12,613 nucleotides of DNA. Origin: Spartobacteria bacterium (GTDB taxonomy: Bacteria > Verrucomicrobiota > Verrucomicrobiae > Chthoniobacterales > UBA6821). Location of the stretch: positions 1-12,613 of the forward strand of contig PLEU01000132.1 of assembly GCA_003136515.1 (NCBI GenBank). Reading direction: 5' to 3'. Shown piece by piece: positions 1 to 7,403 of the stretch (positions are counted from its first letter, which is position 1; every line of letters starts with the position of its first letter). The translations under genes and the position numbers were made by a program. The notes beneath the pieces were generated by a model. It did no database searches, had not been told where the DNA came from, and was given only the letters and a program-made list of their open reading frames with translations.

Positions 1-537
1 TGGCAGTATGTGATTGCGAATCTCTTCGGAGAGATCAAGTCCCTCACCTGTCTCGGGGCCACCCATATTCCAGAGCGATGGGATGAGCAGGGTAATAAGT
101 ACCAATGCACGGCGGATGATTCCGCCTATGCCACCTTTGAGTTGAAGAATGGTGTGATCTGTCACTTCAACTCCTCCTGGGCTGTCCGCGTGAATCGCGA
201 CGATCTGCTCACCCTTCAGGTCGATGGGACGCATGGTTCCGCCGTGGCGGGGTTGCGCGATTGCAAGGCGCAGGCGCTTGCCGCCACACCGCGCTGTGTC
301 TGGAATCCTGACATCGACAGCCCCATTGATTACAAGGAGGGCTGGACGAGGGTTCCGACGAATGATCTTTTTGACAATGCCTTCAAGGTGCAGTGGGAGC
401 TATTTCTCAAACATGTCGTGAAGAATGACCCCTTCCCCTGGAATCTCCTGCAGGGGGCCAAAGGAGTGCAGCTTGCCGAGTTGGGGCTCCAATCGTGGGC
501 GGAACGCCGCTGGCTTGATGTTCCCAAGCTCGGCTGA
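1..537 (+). CDS. Gfo/Idh/MocA-family oxidoreductase, C-terminal part (5' end outside window)
   Basis: The open frame runs in from the left edge (codons Trp-Gln-Tyr precede the GTG at 10), so this is the 3' portion of a longer gene and the GTG is not its start. The 178 visible residues resemble the C-terminal alpha/beta domain of Gfo/Idh/MocA NAD(P)-dependent sugar dehydrogenases: a strand with DDSAYATFELKNGVICHFNSSW, the usual test of substrate-domain beta-sheet strands, and a C-terminal helix that ends in an ELGLQSWAERRW-type segment. The nucleotide-binding Rossmann domain and the catalytic lysine lie outside the window, so substrate and cofactor cannot be judged. The gene ends with TGA 35 bases before the sugar kinase on the same strand, consistent with a shared transcript and a role in sugar or sugar-acid metabolism. 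The family call is fairly secure and the specific reaction is unknown. Confidence 0.75.
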   Translation, partial: WQYVIANLFGEIKSLTCLGATHIPERWDEQGNKYQCTADDSAYATFELKNGVICHFNSSWAVRVNRDDLLTLQVDGTHGSAVAGLRDCKAQALAATPRCVWNPDIDSPIDYKEGWTRVPTNDLFDNAFKVQWELFLKHVVKNDPFPWNLLQGAKGVQLAELGLQSWAERRWLDVPKLG

Positions 538-572
538 TTGATTCCCACGGATTAAACCGTTACCACTTCGTC

Positions 573-1634
573 ATGCCTCTCCTCCCTCTTCGACCCGCAG
601 CCGAGTGCCGCTATGACGCCCTTGCCCTTGGCGAGGTGATGCTACGCCTCGATCCGGGGGAGGGTCGGATCAAGACGACCCGTGTCTTCCAGGTCTGGGA
701 GGGCGGGGGTGAATACAATGTGGCGCGTGGGCTGCGCCGCTGCTTCGGCCTGCGTGCCGGATTGCTCAGCGCATTTGCCGACAACGAAGTAGGCCGATTG
801 CTGGAGGATCTTATCCTGCAAGGGGGAGTAGATGCGTCGCTGGTGCAAAGGATTCCCTCAGACGGCATAGGACGATCGGTACGCAACGGAATTAACTTTG
901 TGGAGCGGGGTTTCGGAGTGCGGGGAGCTCTCGGTGTCTCCGACCGGGCCAATACTGCCGCCTCACAGATCAAACCGGGCGATTTCGACTGGGATACAAT
1001 TTTTGGAAAACTCGGTGCGCGCTGGTTTCACACGGGCGGCGTGTTTGCCGCGTTGAGCGAGAGCACGGCTGAGGTTGCCCTTGAGGCGATGACTGCCGCT
1101 CGCCGTCACGGGGTGATCATCTCCTATGATCTCAACTACCGGGCTTCGCTCTGGCAGGATCGGGGAGGAAAGGCCGCCGCTGATGCACTGAACCGTCAAC
1201 TGCTGCCTCTTGCCGATGTGCTCATCGGTGTCGAGGTGCAGAGTGAAGCGATCTCTCCGACTTTGGAGAATTTTAAGAAGGCCATCCTTTCAACAAAGGA
1301 GTCCCATCCCAACCTCCAGGTGATTGCAACAACCATGCGTCATGTGAAGAGTGCCACGCTCAATGACTGGGCAGGTCTCTGCTGGGCCGGGGGAAAGTTC
1401 TACGAATCTCGCCACTATGATGATTTAGAAATCCTCGATCGGATTGGTGGCGGCGATAGCTTTGCTTCAGGTCTTATTTATGGACTCATGACGAGCAGCG
1501 ATCCGCAGGATGCAGTGGATCTTGCCACAGCCCACGGAGCCCTTGCCATGACGACCCCGGGTGATACCTCGATGGCCTCACTTGCCGAAGTGAAGAAGTT
1601 GGCGGGGGGCAGTAGTGCAAAAGTGGAGCGATAA
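573..1634 (+). CDS. kdgK: PfkB-family sugar kinase, 2-keto-3-deoxygluconate kinase type
   Basis: This 353-residue protein is a ribokinase/PfkB-fold carbohydrate kinase. The N-terminal GEVMLRLDP motif (20-28) and the glycine-rich GGGEYNVA motif (44-51) match 2-keto-3-deoxygluconate (KDG) kinases, which make KDG-6-phosphate in the cytoplasm for cleavage to pyruvate and glyceraldehyde-3-phosphate. The second PfkB signature, [16 protein letters not shown] (289-304), is intact and holds the catalytic Asp295 and the anion hole. DLNYR (186-190) is also typical. Oddly, the usual NxxE magnesium/phosphate motif expected after ADVLIG (214-219) is absent: the text passes straight to VEVQ, as if about 10 residues were lost in frame. 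The ATG at 573 has no clear Shine-Dalgarno. The gene sits 35 bases after an oxidoreductase and 56 bases before dapL. It could instead be a related kinase of unknown sugar specificity. Confidence 0.8.
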   Translation: MPLLPLRPAAECRYDALALGEVMLRLDPGEGRIKTTRVFQVWEGGGEYNVARGLRRCFGLRAGLLSAFADNEVGRLLEDLILQGGVDASLVQRIPSDGIGRSVRNGINFVERGFGVRGALGVSDRANTAASQIKPGDFDWDTIFGKLGARWFHTGGVFAALSESTAEVALEAMTAARRHGVIISYDLNYRASLWQDRGGKAAADALNRQLLPLADVLIGVEVQSEAISPTLENFKKAILSTKESHPNLQVIATTMRHVKSATLNDWAGLCWAGGKFYESRHYDDLEILDRIGGGDSFASGLIYGLMTSSDPQDAVDLATAHGALAMTTPGDTSMASLAEVKKLAGGSSAKVER

Positions 1635-1690
1635 AATTTCTCAACCCCGCGCTGGCAATCACGCAAAGGGTTTTGTTCAATCGTCCGCTT

Positions 1691-2938
1691 ATGGCGACGC
1701 TCAATTCCAATTACCTCAAGCTTAAGGCCGGCTATCTCTTCCCCGAGATCGGACGGCGGGTCAAAGCCTTCACTGATGGCAATCCCGAAGCCGCTGCCCG
1801 TCTGATCCGTTGCGGGATTGGCGATGTCACCGAACCCCTGCCCGCTGCTGTGCGCGAGGCGATGCACGCGGCCATCGACGAGATGGGAACCCATGAGGGA
1901 TTCCATGGCTACGGGCCGGAGCAGGGGTATGAATTCCTTCGCTCGGCGATTGCCCGGCATGATTACCGGGATCGTGGCCTCGAGGTGGCGGATGATGAAA
2001 TCTTTGTCTCGGATGGCTCCAAGTGTGATGGGGGGAACATTCTCGATATTCTTGGACGAGACAATCGGATCGCCGTGATGGATCCCGTCTATCCCGTCTA
2101 TGTCGATACCAATGTCATGGCCGGACATACAGGAGGATCGCGGGACGATGGCTCCTACGAGGGGATCACCTATTTGGAGTGCAATGCCGCGAATGGATTT
2201 GTACCTGAAGTGCCCCCCGAAGGGAGTGAAAAGCTCGATATCATCTACCTCTGTTTCCCCAATAATCCCACTGGTGCCGTTGCATCTCGGGAACAGCTCA
2301 CGGCCTGGGTGGCCTATGCGCGCAAGCATGGCTCGATCCTGCTCTATGATGCAGCTTATGAAGCCTATATTGGTGATTCAGAGATGCCTCGCTCGATCTA
2401 CGAGATTCCGGGGGCACGCGAATGTGCAATTGAATTCAGGAGCTTTTCCAAAAATGGCGGTTTCACCGGCATCCGCTGTGCGTTCACTGTGGTTCCGAAG
2501 AGTCTGATAGCAACTGCTGCTGATGGAGAGAGGCGCCCGTTACATCCCCTCTGGCACCGCCGATTCACTACGAAGTTCAATGGTGTAAGCTATGTAACCC
2601 AGCGAGGAGCTGCCGCCCTCTACAGTGAACAGGGGCTCTCCGAAGTGTCAGCTCTAGTTGCTCATTATATGGGGAACGCGGCGATCCTGCGTGATTCCGT
2701 GGCCGCCAGCGGACTGAGTGTCTACGGTGGTGTCAATGCCCCATACATCTGGGTGAAGGGTCCTGCCGGCACGACAAGCTGGCAGATCTTTGACCGGATG
2801 CTGACTCAGGCAAATGTCGTCGTGACTCCCGGCAGTGGCTTTGGCCGTGCTGGAGAGGGATATTTCCGGATCTCTGCGTTTAACAGTCGCGAGAAGGCGC
2901 TAGAGGCGGCGGGTCGGCTAAAGGAGTTGACTTGGTAA
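1691..2938 (+). CDS. dapL: LL-diaminopimelate aminotransferase
   Basis: A PLP-dependent fold-type I aminotransferase of 415 residues. It converts tetrahydrodipicolinate plus glutamate to LL-diaminopimelate in one step, bypassing the DapD/DapC/DapE route to lysine and peptidoglycan. Family-specific text is clear: [16 protein letters not shown] (8-23), [11 protein letters not shown] (41-51), HGYGPEQGY (72-80), VSDGSKCD (106-113), NNPTG (191-195), Asp220/Tyr223 for the cofactor ring, SFSK with Schiff-base Lys254, and YFRISAF with carboxylate-binding Arg393. I chose the ATG at 1691 because plant and chlamydial DapL begin close to the NSNY-L-LKAGYLF region. An in-frame TTG at 1673 would add six residues. 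An AAAGGG run at 1665-1670 lies about 20 bases ahead of the ATG, too far for a normal ribosome site. The stop is one base from the stop of the convergent protease gene. Confidence 0.95.
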   Translation: MATLNSNYLKLKAGYLFPEIGRRVKAFTDGNPEAAARLIRCGIGDVTEPLPAAVREAMHAAIDEMGTHEGFHGYGPEQGYEFLRSAIARHDYRDRGLEVADDEIFVSDGSKCDGGNILDILGRDNRIAVMDPVYPVYVDTNVMAGHTGGSRDDGSYEGITYLECNAANGFVPEVPPEGSEKLDIIYLCFPNNPTGAVASREQLTAWVAYARKHGSILLYDAAYEAYIGDSEMPRSIYEIPGARECAIEFRSFSKNGGFTGIRCAFTVVPKSLIATAADGERRPLHPLWHRRFTTKFNGVSYVTQRGAAALYSEQGLSEVSALVAHYMGNAAILRDSVAASGLSVYGGVNAPYIWVKGPAGTTSWQIFDRMLTQANVVVTPGSGFGRAGEGYFRISAFNSREKALEAAGRLKELTW

Positions 2939-2939
2939 T

Positions 2940-3884
2940 CTACGGTTCAGAAATGGTTTTTTTAACCATATTTTTGCGACGCTCAATCAGGAATTTCCCG
3001 AAAATCGCCAATACACCGAGTCCAAGTAGACCGAAATCTTTAGGCTCGGGAACGGCAGAAGCCATGATGGACTCAATCTGTGAATCATAGGAACTGAGTT
3101 GGATCATGTAGGAGCCCCCATTGGCATCGATTGCTTCATTGATACCAGCCAGTTGCCAATTTTCTGAAACATCGATAAAATCCCCACCCCCGGAGTCCCC
3201 GACTACCAGCTCTGCATTGTTGGTGATCGTTCTTGTGAAGGCGCTTATTGTGCCATGTGCTGTGGCAAAATCAACGCTGAGGAAGCTGGTGCCCCCTGGA
3301 GTGACGCCGATATTATTGGTTGTTACTGTATTCACTCCCCATGATTTTCCTCCTCCGTTTCCAATCATCACAACTTGGCTCCCCGTGGTGAAAGGTGAAA
3401 ACGCAGTCGGGGCATTGGAAGAAATCGTCAGGGAGGGCATCACGAGAGCTAAGCCGGTGATTGAGGAGGTCGAGACACGAAAAAGCGTGAGGTCCGCGAG
3501 ATTCGTCCCAGTGAGGTTGTTGGTGAATGTGTAATAACTGCCTGTATAATCGTAGATGTTTCCATCAAGGGTGAAGTTTCCAGCACCGACATGGCCTGCA
3601 GTCAGTACCCAGCCATTTCCAAGGTAGACTCCACTTGCACCATTAACAGAGCCAACATAGTTCCACCCTGTATTGGTATTACTCTCGCCCCAGCCTGTAG
3701 ACCAATTGGTTAGTGTGCCGCTAATGTTGTTAGAGGTATTGAAATACGAATTGGTGCTCGTAACAACTTCGACTCCTCCCGCGGTGGTGATCCAAAAGAT
3801 CAGCATCATAGAAGCAAGGCAGTGTTTTGTGGACAAAATCAGAGGTGGGAAATCACTCGAACTGCAGTGGGGGCGCTGTTTCAT
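2940..3884 (-). CDS. Secreted trypsin-like serine protease with PEP-CTERM sorting signal
   Basis: A 314-residue secreted protein. The N terminus has a hydrophobic stretch at about 22-36 (a signal peptide, possibly starting from Met26 or Met27 rather than Met1). A chymotrypsin-fold (S1-like) catalytic triad can be assigned: His98 in VLTAGH (93-98), Asp131 in NLADLTLFRV (128-137), and Ser231 in VVGDSGGGDF (227-236). The C terminus carries VPEP (278-281), then a hydrophobic helix (about 284-300) and a basic cluster ERRKN. This is the three-part PEP-CTERM signal that exosortase recognises for anchoring or release at the envelope. The mature part is rich in Asn, Thr, Ser and Gly, as is usual for such exported proteins, and the DNA looks more AT-rich than its neighbours. 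No exosortase gene lies in the window. Substrate is unknown. It is convergent with dapL and 136 bases downstream of the aminopeptidase. Confidence 0.8.
   Translation of the reverse strand: MKQRPHCSSSDFPPLILSTKHCLASMMLIFWITTAGGVEVVTSTNSYFNTSNNISGTLTNWSTGWGESNTNTGWNYVGSVNGASGVYLGNGWVLTAGHVGAGNFTLDGNIYDYTGSYYTFTNNLTGTNLADLTLFRVSTSSITGLALVMPSLTISSNAPTAFSPFTTGSQVVMIGNGGGKSWGVNTVTTNNIGVTPGGTSFLSVDFATAHGTISAFTRTITNNAELVVGDSGGGDFIDVSENWQLAGINEAIDANGGSYMIQLSSYDSQIESIMASAVPEPKDFGLLGLGVLAIFGKFLIERRKNMVKKTISEP
2953..2975 (+). terminator. Weak candidate terminator for dapL
   Basis: A perfect 6-bp inverted repeat (ATGGTT at 2953-2958, AACCAT at 2964-2969) with a five-T loop is followed by A and then five T at 2971-2975, starting 15 bases after the dapL stop. 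The stem has only two G-C pairs per side, so it is weak. It lies inside the last codons of the convergent protease gene, where it encodes a Met-Val-Lys-Lys-Thr tail. Confidence 0.35.
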
Positions 3885-4020
3885 AATTTCCAGCTAAGGG
3901 TTACATGCCGTATCTCATCTAGTGCACTCTATAGACCGAGTCCAACGCGGAAAAAATACTCTATTGCAAGAGGCTCGTTTTCATAATCTTATGTCAAAAG
4001 CTAATCAGGCCGAACCACCG
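3885..4020. other. Gap between the aminopeptidase and protease genes, no gene seen
   Basis: This 136-base AT-richer gap should hold the promoter and leader of the protease gene on the minus strand. A perfect TTGACA lies at 3997-3992 on that strand, but no acceptable -10 follows at 16-18 bases. A TATAGA-like -10 occurs at 3931-3926 in a TCTATAGA palindrome, without a matching -35. A weak GGAAA lies 3 bases before the protease ATG. I see no RNA gene or convincing terminator. Confidence 0.4.
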
Positions 4021-5196
4021 CTATGCTACAAGGCTGTTCATGTAGGCCGAGGGTTCAAAATTCTCGATGAGTATCTCTTCCTGTGTCCCTCGTTTCATCC
4101 GGGCCTGTTTGACCACAATCTCGGGTGTTTTATGCGGCGCAAAGAGAATGTCATCGTGTGTTGCATGACTCTTCTCGGCGAACATGGAAGGGATCAGATG
4201 CCCTCCCAGATGATCGCTGCGCCCAGTGGCGACGTGAAGCGTGCCGCGCACTTTCTCATCTTGAATGTCGCGGCCACTGACGGGAAGAAGCTGCGTGCCG
4301 AAGCCTAGTTCACCGAGTTCACCTGTGACGGGATCTGAGAGGAGCTTGGCATTATGGGCAGCAACAGTTTCTGGATTCCCCTTGATCAACTCGGCTTTCA
4401 TAATGCGTCCATCGGTGACGGTCATTTTGCCAAGAGTGCCATCCTCATACTTGAAGGGAAATGCTCCCACCGCTCCCTCGGGAACAAAGTAGACTTCACC
4501 TGCCGGGAGATTGGCCACATCCGGCTCGTCACCAAGACAAAGGCCGTGGCTCTTCTGCGCTTCCTGGCCGTTTAGAATCAGACGAAGTGTATATTCTTCC
4601 CCTTCGCACCCGAAGTCGATTTCGACCCAGTCGGCACGTGTGATTCCTTTGCGTAGTTTCTCCGCCTCTACGCTTACCTCCTTATAATCAACAGAAAGCC
4701 CGGAGGAGAGGATGATCTCATTTACCCCGTGAAGTGTTGCGCCTCGAAATCCATACTTTTTGGCAAACGCAGTCAGGGGAGCCGTCGCCGAATAAGTTGA
4801 AATACATAGGATAATGTCATAGTTCGGATAGACATCCGAAGAGAGACTGATCCCTTTTCCAGAGGGATCGAAAGCTTCATCCGGCAGATCGAGATTACTG
4901 CCACCGGTTACCTTATACGCGTATATCTCCCCTCCGGTAAGGCCCATCCTTGCAAGAAGCCCTGCATGGAACGGGTTATAGAAGGAGTTTACGGCGTGAT
5001 GCTGGATGGAAAGGGAGGGATCTTTCAGGAATTGAAATCCTTTGATCTCCGAAGGATCGTCAAGATCGATCAGTATGGCGAGCCGCTGTCCTGGCTTAGG
5101 TGCAAATGTGGTAGTGAGCAGTCGCTCCAGACTGAAGGGGGGAAATTTGCGTGCGGCGATTTGCTCGGCTATCGGGAGAGCGGCGGGAGGGACCAT
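4021..5196 (-). CDS. M29-type metallo-aminopeptidase
   Basis: A 391-residue protein resembling the M29 (aminopeptidase T / AmpS) family: cytoplasmic, dimetal exopeptidases that remove N-terminal residues from peptides. The expected metal-ligand pattern is present in order: Glu234 in NLPAGEVYFVPEG (229-241), Glu296 in ELGELGFGT (293-301), His321 in GTLHVATG (318-325), and His347/Asp349 in THDDILF (346-352). The first 200 residues are much less conserved, as is normal in this family. There is no signal peptide. The ATG at 5196 has no Shine-Dalgarno-like sequence (the upstream text is CCCCAAACTCCCACACC). It is separated from lpxA by 92 bases, long enough for its own promoter. M29 enzymes have broad specificity, so the exact substrate, and a link to the envelope genes, cannot be inferred. 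Confidence 0.8.
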   Translation of the reverse strand: MVPPAALPIAEQIAARKFPPFSLERLLTTTFAPKPGQRLAILIDLDDPSEIKGFQFLKDPSLSIQHHAVNSFYNPFHAGLLARMGLTGGEIYAYKVTGGSNLDLPDEAFDPSGKGISLSSDVYPNYDIILCISTYSATAPLTAFAKKYGFRGATLHGVNEIILSSGLSVDYKEVSVEAEKLRKGITRADWVEIDFGCEGEEYTLRLILNGQEAQKSHGLCLGDEPDVANLPAGEVYFVPEGAVGAFPFKYEDGTLGKMTVTDGRIMKAELIKGNPETVAAHNAKLLSDPVTGELGELGFGTQLLPVSGRDIQDEKVRGTLHVATGRSDHLGGHLIPSMFAEKSHATHDDILFAPHKTPEIVVKQARMKRGTQEEILIENFEPSAYMNSLVA

Positions 5197-5231
5197 GGTG
5201 TGGGAGTTTGGGGTTTGCGTGTTACAGAATC

Positions 5232-5248
5232 AGTTAACGTCATTAACT
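5232..5248. repeat. Inverted repeat upstream of the aminopeptidase gene
   Basis: AGTTAA (5232-5237) and TTAACT (5243-5248) form a perfect 6-bp inverted repeat with a five-base centre, about 36 bases before the aminopeptidase start. It lies in the 92-base gap between lpxA and this gene. The shape suits a dimeric regulator's operator, but AT-rich palindromes of this length also arise by chance. On the minus strand a poor promoter-like pair (TTGATT, 17 bases, TTAACT) would overlap it. Confidence 0.3.
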
Positions 5249-5288
5249 ATCCAAAATCAACGCAACGGGAAGTTTTTTTTGAGTCTCC

Positions 5289-6062
5289 TTAGCGGACAAT
5301 ACCGCGCTCGCTAGCAGCAATGAAGGTGATGAGAGAGCTGACGGCAGCTGAGGTGACAAATTGCTGACGGAGCTGATCGATGGCTTGGGCGGTGTTTTTG
5401 TTGCTGCGGTATAGGATCTTATAGGCCTCGCGAAGGTCTCTGACAGCTTCACCCGAGAACCCACGGCGTTCGAGTCCGACCATATTGACGCCGCGCACTT
5501 CGGCGGGATTTCCATCGGCGATCATAAATGGCGGCACATCCTGCACAATCTTGGTGCAGCCGCCTATGATCGCATGGTCTCCAATCCTGCAGAATTGATG
5601 GATCCCACTGAGGCCACCGATGACGGCGTGGTCGCCGACCGTGACATGACCGCCAAGAGTGCCGTTGTTGGAGAAAACCACATGACTGCCGACCGTACAG
5701 TCGTGGGCGATGTGTGCATAGGCGAGGAAAGTTCCATGACTTCCAATTCGCGTGGTGGAGCCTGGAGCAGTGCCCCGGTTTGCGGTGACAAACTCCCGAA
5801 AGGTATTCTTATTCCCAATTTCCAAATGGGTTGGTTCCTCCCGATATTTAAGATCCTGAGAGCGCTGACCGATTGAACAGAAGGGATAAAACTCATTTTC
5901 CTCACCGATCCGTGTGGGGCCGAAGATCGAGACGTGGTTATGGATCCGGCATCCATCGCCGAGAATGACATCCGGGCCGATCACGCTATAGGCGCCTATC
6001 ACGGTCGTGGGGCCGATGACGGCGCTTCGATCAATAATTGCAGTGGGGTGAATTCTCGGCAT
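5289..6062 (-). CDS. lpxA: UDP-N-acetylglucosamine O-acyltransferase (lipid A synthesis, step 1)
   Basis: A 257-residue left-handed beta-helix acyltransferase that moves a 3-hydroxyacyl chain from acyl carrier protein to the 3-OH of UDP-GlcNAc in the cytoplasm. Hexapeptide repeats run from about residue 3 to 175, followed by an alpha-helical C-terminal domain with GLERRGFS (196-203) and a closing SERGIVR. Residues match E. coli LpxA with a constant offset of five: catalytic His120 (E. coli 125) in AHIAHDCTVG, His117, His139 and His155. Gly168 aligns with E. coli Gly173, the residue tied to long (C14-type) acyl selection, so a longer acyl chain than the C10 of Pseudomonas is predicted. Length equals the family norm. 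The gene follows lpxC-fabZ after 11 bases, the order also known in Chlamydia, and has the best ribosome site in the window. Confidence 0.96.
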   Translation of the reverse strand: MPRIHPTAIIDRSAVIGPTTVIGAYSVIGPDVILGDGCRIHNHVSIFGPTRIGEENEFYPFCSIGQRSQDLKYREEPTHLEIGNKNTFREFVTANRGTAPGSTTRIGSHGTFLAYAHIAHDCTVGSHVVFSNNGTLGGHVTVGDHAVIGGLSGIHQFCRIGDHAIIGGCTKIVQDVPPFMIADGNPAEVRGVNMVGLERRGFSGEAVRDLREAYKILYRSNKNTAQAIDQLRQQFVTSAAVSSLITFIAASERGIVR

Positions 6063-6076
6063 CGGTTTGCCCCCTA
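6063..6076 (-). promoter_or_regulatory. Ribosome binding site of lpxA overlapping the lpxC-fabZ stop
   Basis: On the minus strand the stop codon of lpxC-fabZ forms the start of TAGGGGG (6076-6070), and AGGGGG is followed by a 7-base spacer before the lpxA ATG. This is the only good Shine-Dalgarno-like sequence I see in the window. Its overlap with the stop suggests translational coupling of the two lipid A genes. Confidence 0.6.
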
Positions 6077-7378
6077 CTTGTTGACGATTCCGAAGAGCAG
6101 AATTCCTTCGGAGACCACTTCACCATTGACGAGGCATTTGCAGGAGGCCTTTCCGAGATTACGGCGGGCTTTGAGCATATCGACATGAATGAAAAGGGTA
6201 TCGCCAGGAAAGACCGGCTTGCGGAACTTCACTTCATCGGCGCTCATGAAATAGCCGATCTTCCCGGAATTTTCGGTCTTTCGCATCATGACAATCGAGG
6301 CCACTTGAGCCATGGCTTCAACCTGCAGGACCCCAGGCATAACAGGATGGCCCGGAAAGTGACCCTGAAAATAGGGTTCATTGATGGAAACGCTTTTGAC
6401 GCCGATAGCTTTGGCCTCACCGTCGAATTCCACAACCCGGTCGACCATGAGAAATGGATAGCGATGTGGAAGGACATTCATGATTTCTCTGATATCCATG
6501 ACGGGGGATGATGAGGTGAACGGCGTCGGGGCCATCGCAAGAAGATCATGATGACGTTTTGCTATCGCACGGGCCAGCTCGGTATTGGCGCCGTGCCCGG
6601 GACGCACTGCGACAACATGACCGCGAAGCGGACGGCCCGCCAGAGCTAGGTCCCCAATAATATCGAGAATCTTGTGACGCACGAACTCATCGGCGAATCG
6701 AAGCGGTTCCCGGCTCAAGACGGAGTCACCACGGATCACAAGTGCATTTTCAAGGCTCCCCCCCTTGATCAGCCCCTTCTCCATGAGATGCTTAACATCC
6801 TCGTAATGAACGAAGGTGCGGGCTGGAGCGATTTCGCGGGCATAGATTTCGGAGGTGATTTCCAGCGAAAGATACTGGGTGAAGCGCCCATCGGGGCCTA
6901 CCTGCGTGCAGGAGATACGAAGACCACTGTGGGGAAATACTGACATGATGGAGCCTGCGGCGGTCTCGATGTGAATCGGGGCATCGGGTTCAAACAGGGG
7001 TCGAGCTTCATCCTGCTCGACAATGCCCGCTTCCTGAATCATGGCAACATAGGGTGCTGCGCTACCATCGCCGATAGGCGGCTCATTCGCATCCATTTCA
7101 ATGAGTACATTGTCAACTCCGAGACCTGCCAGAGCGGAAAGGACATGTTCCACGGTCTGAATCTTAGTGTTTCCCTGAACGAGCGTCGTGGCGCGCTCCA
7201 CGGTTTTAACATGATCGACGAGGGCATCGATGATCGGTTCATCGGGAAGATCCGAACGTCGGAACTTGTATCCATGACCAGCGGGAGCCGGGTGCAGGGT
7301 AAGGGTGACTCTGCCGCCAGTGTGCAGGGCGCCACCGGTGAGGCAGGCGCTCTTTGCGAGGGTACGCTGATGTTCCAT
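6074..7378 (-). CDS. lpxC-fabZ: Bifunctional UDP-3-O-acyl-GlcNAc deacetylase / 3-hydroxyacyl-ACP dehydratase
   Basis: A 434-residue fusion. Residues 1 to about 285 are LpxC, the zinc deacetylase that commits UDP-3-O-acyl-GlcNAc to lipid A. The zinc ligands are His78 in TVEHVLSALAG (76-86), and His235 and Asp239 in HKILDIIGDL (235-244). Glu77 and His262 in RPGHGANTELA complete the active site. After a short linker (about 286-293), residues 294-434 are FabZ, the 3-hydroxyacyl-ACP dehydratase: LPHRYPFLMVDRV (303-315), catalytic His340 in FQGHFPGHPVMPG and Glu354 in VEAMAQ, 14 residues apart as in E. coli FabZ. Both halves look catalytically complete. Such fusions are known in Bacteroidetes and some PVC bacteria. 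No separate FabZ ribosome site is visible before its internal Met. The 24-base gap from the ABC ATPase and 11-base gap to lpxA suggest one operon. Confidence 0.95.
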   Translation of the reverse strand: MEHQRTLAKSACLTGGALHTGGRVTLTLHPAPAGHGYKFRRSDLPDEPIIDALVDHVKTVERATTLVQGNTKIQTVEHVLSALAGLGVDNVLIEMDANEPPIGDGSAAPYVAMIQEAGIVEQDEARPLFEPDAPIHIETAAGSIMSVFPHSGLRISCTQVGPDGRFTQYLSLEITSEIYAREIAPARTFVHYEDVKHLMEKGLIKGGSLENALVIRGDSVLSREPLRFADEFVRHKILDIIGDLALAGRPLRGHVVAVRPGHGANTELARAIAKRHHDLLAMAPTPFTSSSPVMDIREIMNVLPHRYPFLMVDRVVEFDGEAKAIGVKSVSINEPYFQGHFPGHPVMPGVLQVEAMAQVASIVMMRKTENSGKIGYFMSADEVKFRKPVFPGDTLFIHVDMLKARRNLGKASCKCLVNGEVVSEGILLFGIVNK

Positions 7379-7403
7379 GAAAAAATGCTATCGTTACTTA
7401 TTA

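Noticed and set aside
2085..2104. Direct repeat of CCCGTCTAT in dapL
   Set aside because: It encodes Pro-Val-Tyr-Pro-Val-Tyr, a normal DapL segment; the repeat reflects codon reuse.
1478..2329. A 283-codon minus-strand frame across the kinase and dapL
   Set aside because: It spans two convincing plus-strand genes and has no family resemblance; it is a shadow of their codon pattern.
3951..3972. CTCT/AGAG hairpin followed on the minus strand by a T-rich run, as a terminator for the aminopeptidase
   Set aside because: A four-base stem with two G-C pairs is too weak to support a terminator call.
3992..3997. Perfect TTGACA on the minus strand as the protease promoter
   Set aside because: No usable -10 hexamer lies 16-18 bases downstream.
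3922..4308. Plus-strand open frame of 128 codons overlapping the aminopeptidase 3' end
   Set aside because: It lies mostly antisense to a well-supported M29 gene, has no recognisable family features and no ribosome site.
4823..4840. Perfect 7-bp hairpin TTCGGAT-AGAC-ATCCGAA
   Set aside because: It is inside the aminopeptidase coding sequence, has no T-run, and a repeat this short is expected by chance in 12.6 kb.
6038..6511. Plus-strand open frames antisense to lpxA and lpxC-fabZ
   Set aside because: The minus strand carries complete catalytic motifs throughout. The plus-strand translations show no domain or start signal.
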